Source: an uncultured Aquimarina sp.
Lineage (GTDB): Bacteria > Bacteroidota > Bacteroidia > Flavobacteriales > Flavobacteriaceae
Length of the DNA stretch: 64,000 bases
Direction: 5' to 3'
Assembly: GCA_947500545.1 (NCBI GenBank)
Contig: CANMSO010000012.1
Location: 1-64,000 of the forward strand
The notes under the pieces are model-generated. The model saw only the letters and a list, made by a program, of their open reading frames with translations, had not been told where the DNA came from and searched no databases. Within the stretch, counting starts at the first letter, position 1. Each line of letters begins with the position of its first letter. Positions 32,677-41,334 of the stretch are shown here, one piece after another. Position numbers and translations under genes: made by a program.

Positions 32677-33951
32677 CTAACCTGGCACCTTAGCTATTTT
32701 GTCCTTAAGAAATTGTTTTTCTTTTTTTGACTGGGTAAGCTCCATAGCTCTTTTAAAACAGGAAACAGCCTTAACGTACTCTTCTAATCTTTCATAAATT
32801 TCTCCTAGAGTAGCGTGGTATACATAATATTTTTCTAGTAGTTTATTTCCTTTTACCAATTCTAATATATTTAGAGCATCTTTTGGGCCATCTAGTTCTA
32901 AAATCACCAAACATCTGTTCAGAAAAACAATTGGATCATAAGCTATATTTAAGAGTGCATCATAATATTTTAAAATCTCTTGCCAATCGGTTTCTAAATA
33001 ACTTTTAGCTTTGCAATGCTGGAACGCTATAGCTGCCTCTAAGTGATAATTGGTCAATGTTTCCCCATAAGCAGCATTGTTAAGATACTGTTCTCCCGAC
33101 TGTATTAATGCCGTATTCCATTTTGTTCTATCTTGATTAGATAATAGAATAAGCTCGCCATGATCAGATAATCGACTATCTGCACGTGCAGCATGAAAAC
33201 ACATTAGTGCCATTAAAGCAAATACTTCTGGTAGTTGCGTACGTTTCTCTGATAATAGCGATCTGCATAATAACATAGCCTGTCTTATCAAATCTTTACG
33301 AATGAGTTGATCTACATGCGTAGAATTATATCCTTCATTAAACATTAGATAAATAGCACTAAGGACGGTTCCTGTTCTTGAAGCAATCTGATTTGGTAAT
33401 GGAATTATTGGACGAATCTTATTTTTACGAAAATATTCTTTTGTACGATATAAGCGTTTAGAAATAGTGTCTTCACTTGTAAGAAATGATTTCGCTACTT
33501 CTTTGGTACTAAATCCACAAAGCGATTTTAGGATAAAGGTTATTTGATTCTCTTGGCTAATATCGGGATGACAACAAGCGTACATCATCCCAAGGAAATC
33601 ATCCTTAATATGATCTTCTTTCCAGTAATCATTCATAGTAGTTTCGAGAGTATAACTCGAAGTAAGTAACTGTTTTTGAGGGTCGGAAAAATCAATAAGT
33701 CGACTATGTTTATTGCGTCTGACAATATCTATTGCTCTATTCTTGGCAGTTCTATAAAGCCAAGCTCTAGGGTTATCTGGTATTCCTTTAAATTTCCATG
33801 TCTCTAAAGCTCTTACTAATGCATCCTGTACAACATCTTCTGCCAATTCTATATTTTCGGTACCAAATATCTTGATTAATACAGCAACCATCTTTCCTGA
33901 CTCTTGTCTAAAAAGATGGTTTAACGTATTGTCTATGTGTTCTCCGTTCAT
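32677..33951 (-). CDS. ECF42-type sigma factor with TPR-like C-terminal extension
   Basis: 424 residues from ATG 33951, which follows the upstream YCII stop by 8 nt; the longer frame to 33996 would overlap it. Sigma region 2 (about 20-85: AEDVVQDALVRALETW ... RAWLYRTAKNRAIDIVRR) and region 4 (about 130-175: STKEVAKSFLTSEDTISKRLYR) are followed by about 230 extra residues of helical repeats (EVFALMALMCFHAARADSR; HATLGEIYERLEEYVKAVS). This architecture with adjacent YCII/DGPF genes defines the ECF42 group, in which the extension controls activity instead of an anti-sigma factor. Confidence 0.9.
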   Translation of the reverse strand: MNGEHIDNTLNHLFRQESGKMVAVLIKIFGTENIELAEDVVQDALVRALETWKFKGIPDNPRAWLYRTAKNRAIDIVRRNKHSRLIDFSDPQKQLLTSSYTLETTMNDYWKEDHIKDDFLGMMYACCHPDISQENQITFILKSLCGFSTKEVAKSFLTSEDTISKRLYRTKEYFRKNKIRPIIPLPNQIASRTGTVLSAIYLMFNEGYNSTHVDQLIRKDLIRQAMLLCRSLLSEKRTQLPEVFALMALMCFHAARADSRLSDHGELILLSNQDRTKWNTALIQSGEQYLNNAAYGETLTNYHLEAAIAFQHCKAKSYLETDWQEILKYYDALLNIAYDPIVFLNRCLVILELDGPKDALNILELVKGNKLLEKYYVYHATLGEIYERLEEYVKAVSCFKRAMELTQSKKEKQFLKDKIAKVPG

Positions 33952-33959
33952 CAAGAATA

Positions 33960-34301
33960 TTACATTGGACTTATTTCTCTTACTTCTACGGTACACCCAT
34001 ATTCAAATCCAGGGCAATCTTTTGAGATATTTGTTGCTTCTTCTAGTGAATTTGATCTTATTAATAGATATCCACCAACCAGTTCTTTACCTTCTGCTAG
34101 AGGGCGATCTATTACTTTTTCACCTCTTTCAATAAGTGTTTTACCTTCATTCATTAAAGGTTGACCACCAACGAGTAAATTTTGCTGAGCAAGATTACCC
34201 ATCCATTGTTGCCAATGTTCCATGTGTTTTTGCATTTCTTCTGGAGATCGTTTACCAGTATCATCATGTCCTCCTCTGATTAACAGTAAGAATTCTTTCA
34301 T
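33960..34301 (-). CDS. YCII-related (DGPF-type) protein 2
   Basis: 113 residues. MKEFLLLIRGGHDDTGKRSP and MQKHMEHWQQWMGNLAQ, then GGQPLMNEGKTLI, DRPLAEGKELVGGYLLIRSNSLEEATNISKDCPGFEYGCTVEVREI. This is the PhnB/DGPF branch of the YCII fold, a small dimeric ferredoxin-like domain. It is a tandem paralogue of the gene at 34327 with about half the residues alike. Co-transcribed with an ECF42 sigma factor, as in other genomes. Biochemical role unknown. Confidence 0.87.
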   Translation of the reverse strand: MKEFLLLIRGGHDDTGKRSPEEMQKHMEHWQQWMGNLAQQNLLVGGQPLMNEGKTLIERGEKVIDRPLAEGKELVGGYLLIRSNSLEEATNISKDCPGFEYGCTVEVREISPM

Positions 34302-34326
34302 TTTTTTAGTTTTTTATCATTTTTAA

Positions 34327-34674
34327 TTAACCTTCGGGCCAGATTTCACGCACTTCTACTCCACTACAGTCCCATTGTAAATCTGGACACCCCTTGGCCA
34401 TTTCCTTGGCTTCCTCTACTGAATCCGCTTTTACTCTAAGATATCCTCCTACTAACTCTTTTCCTTCTGTAAAAGGGCGATCTATTATTTTTGCTCCACC
34501 ATCTATCCAAGTACTTCCATGAGATCGCAATCTTTCTCCGCTTACAAATTTTCCTTTTTGGGCAATCTCACCGATCCATTGCTGCCAATGCTGCATGTGT
34601 TCTTGTTGTTCTTCGGGAGATTTGGTATTCCATATATCATCTCCTCCTCTGAAAAGAAACATAAATTCTTTCAT
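34327..34674 (-). CDS. YCII-related (DGPF-type) protein 1
   Basis: 115 residues from ATG 34674, which aligns with the start of its paralogue; ATG 34701 adds nine unlikely residues. MKEFMFLFRGGDDIWNTKSP, QHMQHWQQWIGEIAQKGKFVSG, DRPFTEGKELVGGYLRVKADSVEEAKEMAKGCPDL. Same fold as the neighbour at 33960; the pair arose by tandem duplication. Part of the SRPBCC-YCII-YCII-sigma operon. Confidence 0.87.
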   Translation of the reverse strand: MKEFMFLFRGGDDIWNTKSPEEQQEHMQHWQQWIGEIAQKGKFVSGERLRSHGSTWIDGGAKIIDRPFTEGKELVGGYLRVKADSVEEAKEMAKGCPDLQWDCSGVEVREIWPEG

Positions 34675-34757
34675 ACTTTTGTCTTTTTTAAAGGTTAACA
34701 TACTTTTTACACTACTAAGACGAACCTACTTTCGAAATTTGGACAATCATTTAAAAA

Positions 34758-35192
34758 TTATCTGTATCCCACGCTTCCAAACGCGGCTCCTTTTCCCGTT
34801 TGACAATATTGCCGAAGGCTTTCCAAATAACGCCCCCAAGTAAAACTACATATCGCATAAAAATCATCTTGTTCTATCCATCCATTGTGTGAAAATCGTA
34901 CTTGAGTTTTACCTTCATTCTCATCAATAGAAAATATAAAAGTATGTCCTTCCCACCCATGTTGACTCGCCGTGCATTCCCAGATAAGCTTCTCAAAAGG
35001 CTTTAATTCAGTGATTTTCATTTCAGGTCCTATGGTACTTCCAAAGTTAAACTGAATTGTTTCACTCAGCCCTTCTCCACCTTTTGTTTGCGTTGTCCAC
35101 CAATTTGATAATCCTTCTATTGTAGAAATGGCTTCAAATACTTTTTCTTTTGGAGCATCAATATGAAAAAGATGCTTGATTGAATATTTCAT
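34758..35192 (-). CDS. AHSA1-type SRPBCC protein
   Basis: 144 residues. The helix-grip fold signature FHIDAPKEKVFEAISTIEGLSNWWT is followed by PFEKLIWECTASQHGWEGHTFIFSIDENEGKTQVRFSHNGW. AHSA1-like proteins bind small hydrophobic ligands or act as co-chaperones. It is the first gene of the ECF42 operon, 84 nt before the first YCII gene, and just behind the putative sigma-dependent promoter. Confidence 0.85.
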   Translation of the reverse strand: MKYSIKHLFHIDAPKEKVFEAISTIEGLSNWWTTQTKGGEGLSETIQFNFGSTIGPEMKITELKPFEKLIWECTASQHGWEGHTFIFSIDENEGKTQVRFSHNGWIEQDDFYAICSFTWGRYLESLRQYCQTGKGAAFGSVGYR

Positions 35193-35220
35193 ACTATATT
35201 ATTTTTTGATTCCATTCTAT

Positions 35221-35247
35221 GACGAAAGAATATTTGAGATTAGGACA
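35221..35247 (-). promoter_or_regulatory. Candidate ECF-type promoter of the SRPBCC-YCII-sigma operon
   Basis: On the minus strand TGTCCTA (35241-35247), a 16-bp spacer and CGTC (35221-35224) lie 29 nt before the ATG at 35192. TGTC(-35)/CGTC(-10) is the promoter type described for the ECF41/ECF42 groups, so the sigma factor at the end of this operon may drive its own expression. The motif is short; the position makes it credible. Confidence 0.6.
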
Positions 35248-35271
35248 GCATTGTATAAATTTAAAATAAAA

Positions 35272-35294
35272 ATTCCGACATAAAATGTCGGAAT
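35272..35294 (-). terminator. Terminator of the NTF2-like gene
   Basis: ATTCCGACA (35272-35280) pairs with TGTCGGAAT (35286-35294), followed on the minus strand by TTTTATTTT. It lies 186 nt past the stop of the gene at 35480 and upstream of the ECF promoter. Confidence 0.7.
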
Positions 35295-35479
35295 CAAAGT
35301 TATATCTATCATTAGCACTTCATAAAACATGAATAACGCTTTGTGAAATAAGGTATCTATTGATTTATCTATGTATTGCCAAATATCTTTCCTTAATTAT
35401 ATTAATTATGACCAATACTTCTTTAACTTACCAATTTATTTTAAGCGCATTCGTAGTTATGTATGATTTTCTTGAAACT

Positions 35480-35905
35480 TTACTTTTTTGCTATATCTTT
35501 AGTTTTCTTATAGAAAATTTTGCTCACCACTTTCCACTCTCCGTCAATTTTTAACAGATTCATGTAATCGATAAATGTAAAAGTTGGATACTCTATTTCT
35601 AGTTTAGCATTTGCTGCATGACCCGTAATATTAATATAATCAATTTTGGTTTTTCGATTATTTTTAGGGCCAGGTTTTATTGCTTTTTTAAAAAACTCTA
35701 ATGCGTTGACTTCTTTATAACCTTCTCTAATATATCGCATTGTCGCAGTTTCATGAAAAGCTTTTTTAAGGGTTTCAAAATCATTATTTGTACCTCCATC
35801 CAAATAATAATTAACTGTTTTTTCAATCATTGCATAATCCGATTCTTGAGCATTTATCGAGGTAATAAAAGTACATAATACTAATAAAGTTAAAAGTGAT
35901 TTCAT
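35480..35905 (-). CDS. Secreted NTF2-like (lumazine-binding-like) protein
   Basis: 141 residues. Signal peptide ending SINAQ. YAMIEKTVNYYLDGGTNNDFETLKKAFHETATMRYI and the closing strands YPTFTFIDYMNLLKIDGEWKVVSKIFYKK match the cone-shaped NTF2 fold of the putative lumazine-binding family (Lumazine_bd_2). Function unknown. Next to a second NTF2-like gene, 33 nt upstream on the same strand. Confidence 0.8.
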   Translation of the reverse strand: MKSLLTLLVLCTFITSINAQESDYAMIEKTVNYYLDGGTNNDFETLKKAFHETATMRYIREGYKEVNALEFFKKAIKPGPKNNRKTKIDYINITGHAANAKLEIEYPTFTFIDYMNLLKIDGEWKVVSKIFYKKTKDIAKK

Positions 35906-35938
35906 TTGATGATTTTTATATTAAACATTGATTAGATT

Positions 35939-36367
35939 TTATCTGAATAAATTTTTAGACTGCACCACATCTACCCTACTTATTTTTCCGTTGTCAAACG
36001 TGAATATTTCCACAATATCCTTACCTTCTCCATCAGTATCATTCAACCACACCTTATCGTGCATAATTACTTTATTGTCTATTTCCAATAGATATTGTAT
36101 TTCTGAGTATACCTGTGGATATTTTTTAAAATGATTTGCCCTGTTTATTTGTAGTTCCTCTTTACCGTTGACTTTAGGTTCTGACTCTAGATAAACAACA
36201 ACATTATCCGCGAAGTTTTTTACATACTCTTCTGCATCTTTGTTGTTAACTGCTTGAATCATCTCTTTAATGATCTGGCTTTGCTTACCATCACTAAGCT
36301 TCTGGTTCTCTGAAACACAACTAGCTATCAAGATGATTGTAAACAGAAAATAACTTACCTTGTTCAT
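35939..36367 (-). CDS. NTF2-like (SnoaL-type) lipoprotein
   Basis: 142 residues. Lipobox LIASC with C17. QIIKEMIQAVNNKDAEEYVKNFADNVVVYLE, GKEELQINRANHF and VEIFTFDNGKISRVDVVQ form the SnoaL/NTF2 pattern. Probably binds a small molecule in the periplasm. Likely co-transcribed with the secreted NTF2-like gene downstream. Confidence 0.8.
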   Translation of the reverse strand: MNKVSYFLFTIILIASCVSENQKLSDGKQSQIIKEMIQAVNNKDAEEYVKNFADNVVVYLESEPKVNGKEELQINRANHFKKYPQVYSEIQYLLEIDNKVIMHDKVWLNDTDGEGKDIVEIFTFDNGKISRVDVVQSKNLFR

Positions 36368-36577
36368 ATACCAATATATTTTAGAATTAAAAAACCAAAG
36401 GATAATATGATCGTCCTAAATTAGAAAAAGATTTTTGTTCCTATTCATAAAAAAAACTTAATCATTTCCCATTTTGATGTTTAATTTTTATAAAAAAAAC
36501 ATTAGTGGGTAGGGTAACTCTATTTTTAAAACGTTCTATTATAAAAATACCCATAACTTATCTATAACGTAAATGGT

Positions 36578-36612
36578 AAAGGGGGAGCACTATCGTATTG
36601 TGTCCCCTTTTT
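36578..36612 (+). terminator. Orphan plus-strand terminator
   Basis: AAAGGGG (36578-36584) pairs with CCCCTTT (36604-36610), extended by GCAC/GTGT, then a run of T. No plus-strand gene lies upstream, since the neighbours at 35939 and 36648 are on the minus strand. The 36500-36553 stretch upstream also folds (GGG/CCC continued by TATTTTTA/TAAAAATA). A short plus-strand RNA may end here. Confidence 0.6.
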
Positions 36613-36647
36613 TTTTGCGCTTCATATTCATTTGTCAGACCTCTATT

Positions 36648-37127
36648 TCAGATACGCTCTATTCTACATATATAGCATCCTGCTTCAGAATTTCTGGCAT
36701 GCATAAATGAAATATCTTTATGTTCAGAAAATATCTTTGGGATCATAAGATCAACATCATGATCGCCAACCATTTTAGTAAATATCATTTTTTGATCTTC
36801 ACTATACCCAATTAATGATAACGGAAAATTTTGTTTATCTGCTTTGATTTCTGGCGGAAACTTATAAATATTTTTATATGGTTCTACTGCTTGCTTATGA
36901 ATAAAAATAGGGCCGGATTGATTGAATGCATTGTCAATCTCAAAAGGGCTATGACTTATAAGAATCCTTTTATCCTTTCCTGGCTCAAAAGGTTTTAAAG
37001 ATACTCTACATGGGCCTCTACCAGTGGCCATCTGCTCTACAATTTTGTTCCCAAAGTCATCGATTTTGGTTTCACGTATTCTTGATGCATATTGAGCTTC
37101 TAATGGAATAATTTTGAACTTATTCAT
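36648..37127 (-). CDS. DUF1203-like protein
   Basis: 159 residues from ATG 37127; the frame extends to 37229 but homology-like sequence starts at MNKFKIIPLEAQYA. Features IRETKIDDFGNKIVEQMATGRGPCRVSLKPFEPGKDKRILISHSPFE and AGCYICRIERI agree with DUF1203, a small family of unknown function. Follows the AraC-methyltransferase gene by 67 nt on the same strand. Confidence 0.72.
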   Translation of the reverse strand: MNKFKIIPLEAQYASRIRETKIDDFGNKIVEQMATGRGPCRVSLKPFEPGKDKRILISHSPFEIDNAFNQSGPIFIHKQAVEPYKNIYKFPPEIKADKQNFPLSLIGYSEDQKMIFTKMVGDHDVDLMIPKIFSEHKDISFMHARNSEAGCYICRIERI

Positions 37128-37194
37128 TTTTATATCTTTTAATGTTTGATATAAAAATCCCATTTTCACTAAAGATTTACCACCCACTTCTTGC

Positions 37195-38040
37195 TTAATT
37201 TTGATCGGTTTTTGCCGCTTCCCAACCAATCATAGCTGTTTTACGAGTACTCCCCCAATGATATTGGCCAAAATCACCTGTGGATTGAATCACTCTATGA
37301 CAAGGGATTAAAAATGCAACAGGATTATTACCAATCGCAGTTCCTACTGCTCTTGATGCCTTGGGTTTATCCATTTGTTTTGCGATGGTTCCATAAGTTG
37401 TCAATCCTCCTTTTGGAATTTTAAGCAAGGTATCCCAGACTTTCAACTGAAAATCTGTGCCTTTAAGATGTAATTTTACTTGGTCCAACTCCTTCCAATC
37501 TCTTGTGAAAATAAATAGTGCATTTTGTTGTATTCTATCTACAACTTGGTTGAATTGAGCATTTGGGAAACGATTCAATAATACCATAAAGGCATTTTTT
37601 TCATTATCTACAAATCCCATATGACAGATACCTTTTGAGGTAGAAGCGACCAAAATTTTTCCAAATGGACTTTCTGCATAACTATAATTGATCGACAAAT
37701 TTTGTCCTCCTTTTTTGTATTCTCCGGGTGTCATTCCTTCAATTTTCACAAAAAGGTCATGAAGTCTTCCGGTGCCTGAAAGTCCAGTTTCATAGGTTGC
37801 GTCAAATAAGGTTTTTCCCTGATTTTTAAGAATTTTCTTTGCATATTCTACACTAGTGTATTGCAAAAACTTCTTAGGGCTAACACCCACCCAATTTGTA
37901 AAAAGTCGTTGAAAATGAAATGGGCTTATATGCACTTTCTCTGCCACCTCATCAAGACTTGGTTGATTCTTAAAATTTTGTTGGATATATTCTATTGCTT
38001 CTGCAATACGGTTATATTGAATTTTGCTTTGCTCGTTCAT
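37195..38040 (-). CDS. AraC-type domain fused to O6-alkylguanine-DNA methyltransferase
   Basis: 281 residues. The N-terminal AraC double helix-turn-helix (about 10-110: SLDEVAEKVHISPFHFQRLF, GVSPKKFLQY) joins a methyltransferase domain with the active site PVAFLIPCHRVIQS (acceptor Cys in PCHRV) and KASRAVGTAIGNNP. This is an Ada-like protein lacking the N-terminal zinc methylphosphotriester domain, so its regulatory trigger must differ from E. coli Ada. Repairs O6-alkylguanine by suicide transfer. Confidence 0.93.
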   Translation of the reverse strand: MNEQSKIQYNRIAEAIEYIQQNFKNQPSLDEVAEKVHISPFHFQRLFTNWVGVSPKKFLQYTSVEYAKKILKNQGKTLFDATYETGLSGTGRLHDLFVKIEGMTPGEYKKGGQNLSINYSYAESPFGKILVASTSKGICHMGFVDNEKNAFMVLLNRFPNAQFNQVVDRIQQNALFIFTRDWKELDQVKLHLKGTDFQLKVWDTLLKIPKGGLTTYGTIAKQMDKPKASRAVGTAIGNNPVAFLIPCHRVIQSTGDFGQYHWGSTRKTAMIGWEAAKTDQN

Positions 38041-38133
38041 TTTTATAATACTTTAAGAAATTTAAAAGTATTTGAATTTGATCAGTTAAAAAACCCAGAA
38101 CTTGCTCGATACAACTTTTGTTTGGTTTAAAAC

Positions 38134-39381
38134 CTAGTCCATCACAAAATTAAATCCTCCCGAAAATAAACTTGAACTTAAACCTGTACTACGTTCATAT
38201 TGTCTGAATCTAAGATCAATGCTCTTCAAACCAAATTTCGAGATATGGAATTTTGTAAAGATATCAGTATAACTAACCCCAAAACCGTATTGATTAGCAT
38301 CAAAATCTGATAAATCATAATCTGATGTATAGAATTCTTGGGTAGATAAATGCTGATTAAACGGGGCAAAATAATCTGCTTGAGTTTGATTATAGAATCG
38401 ATAACTTGGATATATCGTAAACTTATCCGTAATCTTGATTGGTACTTCTATACTTGCCGTATGCGAATTAATCCCCCAATCATCTGTATAATACCTATAA
38501 AAGGTTCGTAGTGAAAAAATCTCATTGATATAGTAATGCAATCTCCCTCCTGCCGCGATTTTAAATCTTGAATCTGGTAACCTTTCTACATCATCACCGT
38601 AAGTAAAATTCTCAAGCACAAAATCTGCTATATCTGCAAACATCACTCGCTGAAATGGTGTAGATAGTAGACCCTCTTGTTGTATAATATCAAGTGATAA
38701 AGACCCTTGTAGTTTTTTGGACAATATTTGTGAGAACCCAAGTCCCAGTGAGTATGAATTACGAGACTCGTTATCAAATTCAATAAATGCAGGTTGATCT
38801 CTTAACTCTGAAGGGTAAATGGCATTCCAGGTATCTAAAAATACGTTGGCCTTTACACTTACTTCTGTATTTTTTTCATTAAACAATTTGGTATAACTAC
38901 CACCAAACCCTATTGAAAAATAATCATATTCTGTAGCAACAGCTACATTGGCTGACCATATATCATTACGATCATCACTACTATGGTTATAATTGGCTAT
39001 AATCGTTGTTAATACATCCTTTTTTGATGCTCCTGAAGAAGCTACAAATGGATCTGCCGGTGCACCCCCATCAAAAGGGTCTACATTACTAGAAGATGCA
39101 GACGTATATGCAGATATTCCTGCATCTATGGTTAACACATCATCATCATTCAAAGGAATAGAAACAACAATGGTTGGAGTAAGATCTGTAAGTTCCTCTG
39201 TGCCTATACCTCCGGTTACGGCTGCATTATCACCATCCTGAGTATAATAACTCATTAAAAAATCTACCTCGGTAGATTCTAAAACTCGTTTTTTGTAAGT
39301 CTCTGAAGCATCTTGCTGTGTCTCCTGGGCAATTAATGTAATTGTAGAGAACAATACTAATATTAGGGTAAACCTTTTCAA
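38134..39381 (-). CDS. DUF3570 outer-membrane barrel
   Basis: 415 residues from an apparent TTG start. Signal peptide ending TLIAQ, then ESTEVDFLMSYYTQDGDNAAVTGG and a long run of barrel strands (DDVLTIDAGISAYTSASSSNVDPF, YDYFSIGFGGSYTKLF), with a closing GGFNFVMD. This is DUF3570, a barrel that recurs with DUF4266, ApbE and a thioredoxin in many Bacteroidota and Proteobacteria. It is the last gene of that cluster here. Likely the outer-membrane part of an extracytoplasmic redox system. Confidence 0.85.
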   Translation of the reverse strand: MKRFTLILVLFSTITLIAQETQQDASETYKKRVLESTEVDFLMSYYTQDGDNAAVTGGIGTEELTDLTPTIVVSIPLNDDDVLTIDAGISAYTSASSSNVDPFDGGAPADPFVASSGASKKDVLTTIIANYNHSSDDRNDIWSANVAVATEYDYFSIGFGGSYTKLFNEKNTEVSVKANVFLDTWNAIYPSELRDQPAFIEFDNESRNSYSLGLGFSQILSKKLQGSLSLDIIQQEGLLSTPFQRVMFADIADFVLENFTYGDDVERLPDSRFKIAAGGRLHYYINEIFSLRTFYRYYTDDWGINSHTASIEVPIKITDKFTIYPSYRFYNQTQADYFAPFNQHLSTQEFYTSDYDLSDFDANQYGFGVSYTDIFTKFHISKFGLKSIDLRFRQYERSTGLSSSLFSGGFNFVMD

Positions 39382-39435
39382 AAAATATATTGTTTTTTAA
39401 TACTTTTTATAGTAGTTAATATTATAGAATTGGTT

Positions 39436-39645
39436 TTAATTGCAACCACAACCTCCACCTGTTTTTCCTCCGTTTGCTCCTGCTGCGGACTCTCTATATG
39501 CTTGAAAATTTGTTTCGAAACGATCACATTTCTTCAAAACCAGTTCCATGTCTGGATCATTGAGTTGTACTTTTTCATATTCTTTTACAACTACACAAGA
39601 GTTCAGAGAAAGTAAAAGCCCTAAAACTATAATTAACCTATTCAT
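39436..39645 (-). CDS. DUF4266 mini-lipoprotein with GGGCGCN tail
   Basis: 69 residues. Lipobox LNSC17, a short charged body (VQLNDPDMELVLKKCDRFETNFQAYRES) and a Gly-rich end AAGANGGKTGGGCGCN. DUF4266 members keep this C-terminal Cys pair. It is 23 nt after apbE. The tail may bind metal, be modified, or serve as an electron relay; none is shown by the sequence. The mature part carries four Cys including the lipidated one. Confidence 0.85.
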   Translation of the reverse strand: MNRLIIVLGLLLSLNSCVVVKEYEKVQLNDPDMELVLKKCDRFETNFQAYRESAAGANGGKTGGGCGCN

Positions 39646-39668
39646 GAAGCATTGTTTTTAAATACTAA

Positions 39669-40652
39669 TTATTGATTGTCTATTTTGATGTTGTCCGAGG
39701 TATGAATATTTCCTTTATCGTCAATAATCACACATTCGATTCCTTCTAATTGATTTATTCTATTTACCCCAACCTCTATTCCCATTACAAAAACAGATGT
39801 AGCTAAAGCATCTGCTAACTCTGCTTTTGGTGCAAAAACGGTGGCACTTACAATCCCCGTTGACGGATAGCCTGTTCTGGGGTCGATGATATGAGAGTAT
39901 CGCTTACCACTCAAAGTAACATATTTTTCATAATTCCCAGAGGTTACTACTGCTTTATTCACAACAGGTAACAAAGCAAATGCATTATTTTTATTTAAAG
40001 GATTAGTTACTGCAACTTTCCAATCACTGTTATCCGGTTGTTTTCCCCAGGTATTCATATCACCTGAAGCATTTATAATTCCGGCTTCGACCCCCTTGGC
40101 GATCAGAAGATCCTTTGCCTTATCTGCTGCATACCCTTTACCAATCGCTCCAAAACCTATTTTCATTCTTTTTTCGGTAAGAAATACAGTAGACAACTCT
40201 TGATTCAAAACAATTTTTTGATATCCTACTCTGGATACTGATTGTTTAATTTTTTCCTTGGAAGGTAACTCTGTCATACTACCATCAAACTTCCATATTT
40301 TATCCATTGATGCGTAACTAATATCAAAAGCCCCATCTGTAAGCTTAGAAATTCCAATAGCTCGTATAATTAAATCAAAAAGCTCCTTATCTACCTTTAC
40401 TGCTTGTATTCCTGCATTACGATTAATTAAAGAAGTCTGAGAATTGTTATCCCAAGAAGATATTAATTTTTCTATTCTTCCGATTTCATTGACTGCAACA
40501 TCGATATAGTTGTCTGCCATAATTTGATCTTTTGCAACAACAGTAATATCAAAACGGCTACCCATTAACTTAAGAGTGCGTTTATATATCTGCTGGGAAA
40601 ATCCAGCAGTGCTTATAACAACGAATAATAAAAATGTAACGAGAAGTCTCAA
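39669..40652 (-). CDS. apbE: FAD:protein FMN transferase ApbE
   Basis: 327 residues, apparently from a TTG start, with signal peptide ending STAGFSQ. ApbE attaches FMN to a Thr/Ser of a partner protein outside the cytoplasm. Landmarks: MGSRFDITVV, SFDNNSQ-like region SSWDNNSQTSLINRN, GAIGKGYAADKAKDLL, INASGDMNTWG and YSHIIDPRTGYPS. No NqrC/RnfG-type FMN-binding target is adjacent, so the target may be DUF4266, DUF3570 or a distant protein. Starts 4 nt after the thioredoxin gene. Confidence 0.93.
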   Translation of the reverse strand: MRLLVTFLLFVVISTAGFSQQIYKRTLKLMGSRFDITVVAKDQIMADNYIDVAVNEIGRIEKLISSWDNNSQTSLINRNAGIQAVKVDKELFDLIIRAIGISKLTDGAFDISYASMDKIWKFDGSMTELPSKEKIKQSVSRVGYQKIVLNQELSTVFLTEKRMKIGFGAIGKGYAADKAKDLLIAKGVEAGIINASGDMNTWGKQPDNSDWKVAVTNPLNKNNAFALLPVVNKAVVTSGNYEKYVTLSGKRYSHIIDPRTGYPSTGIVSATVFAPKAELADALATSVFVMGIEVGVNRINQLEGIECVIIDDKGNIHTSDNIKIDNQ

Positions 40653-40656
40653 AATA

Positions 40657-41097
40657 CTATTTGATCATTTTGTTTAACATTCCCAGATATGATTTTGGAG
40701 TAACTTTTTTATATCCTATTTCCCCCAATTTCTTACCAGTTTCATCCAATACTACCACCAATGGGAAGCCTCCACTTTTGTTATATGTCTCAGCCAATTT
40801 ATTATTTTGAGTTTGTAATGCTTCTGATAATTGGTTTTTTCTTCTTCTTGGAAAATCCGCCTTTACTAATACATAATTTTCCTTTGCATATTCTTGAAAC
40901 TCTTTGGTATCGAGTACTTGTTTTTCTAATTTAATACATGGTGCACACCAATCTGAGCCCGAAAACACTAGAGCAATAGGTTTGTTATTTTCTAAAGCCA
41001 CCTTTTGAGCTTCATTAAAATCGGTTAACCATTCTTGAGCATTAGCTGTTAAAACTCCAACAAAAATGAGCAATCCAACTAGAATATTCTTTTTCAT
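40657..41097 (-). CDS. Secreted thioredoxin-family protein
   Basis: 146 residues. Signal peptide ending LTANAQ. EWLTDFNEAQKVALENNKPIALVFSGSDWCAPCIKLEKQVLD holds the redox pair WCAPC, and GFPLVVVLDETGKKLGEIGY the cis-Pro loop. A DsbD-gamma/thioredoxin_7-like periplasmic reductase. First gene of the ApbE-DUF4266-DUF3570 operon, probably keeping the Cys of DUF4266 reduced. Confidence 0.9.
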   Translation of the reverse strand: MKKNILVGLLIFVGVLTANAQEWLTDFNEAQKVALENNKPIALVFSGSDWCAPCIKLEKQVLDTKEFQEYAKENYVLVKADFPRRRKNQLSEALQTQNNKLAETYNKSGGFPLVVVLDETGKKLGEIGYKKVTPKSYLGMLNKMIK

Positions 41098-41334
41098 ATC
41101 AATGTAAATCTACTTTATATTAACTGTTTAAACAAGATATTTAGTGTCTTATAAAGTTCAACAAATTATAATACACACCAAATCTAAACAATGACAATTA
41201 TCACTTCAAATATTATACCTCAAAAGACGTAAGTTTCTCCTTATTAGTTATAATCGCCAATGTGGCTTCTGCATATAATACAGTTATATAGAAAAATACC
41301 CTACAGTTTAGTTAATCATTTGTTTAGAAAATGA

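Noticed and set aside
33952..33996. Longer N-terminus for the ECF42 sigma factor
   Set aside because: The extension overlaps the upstream YCII gene and is basic and non-conserved-looking; ATG 33951 gives an 8-nt gap.
35360..35554. 64-codon hydrophobic plus-strand ORF
   Set aside because: It overlaps the 3' end of a well-supported minus-strand gene; the hydrophobicity is that of AT-rich non-coding DNA.
36648..37229. Full-length 193-codon frame for the DUF1203 gene
   Set aside because: The first 34 codons overlap the 3' end of the AraC-methyltransferase gene and carry no family sequence; ATG 37127 is preferred.
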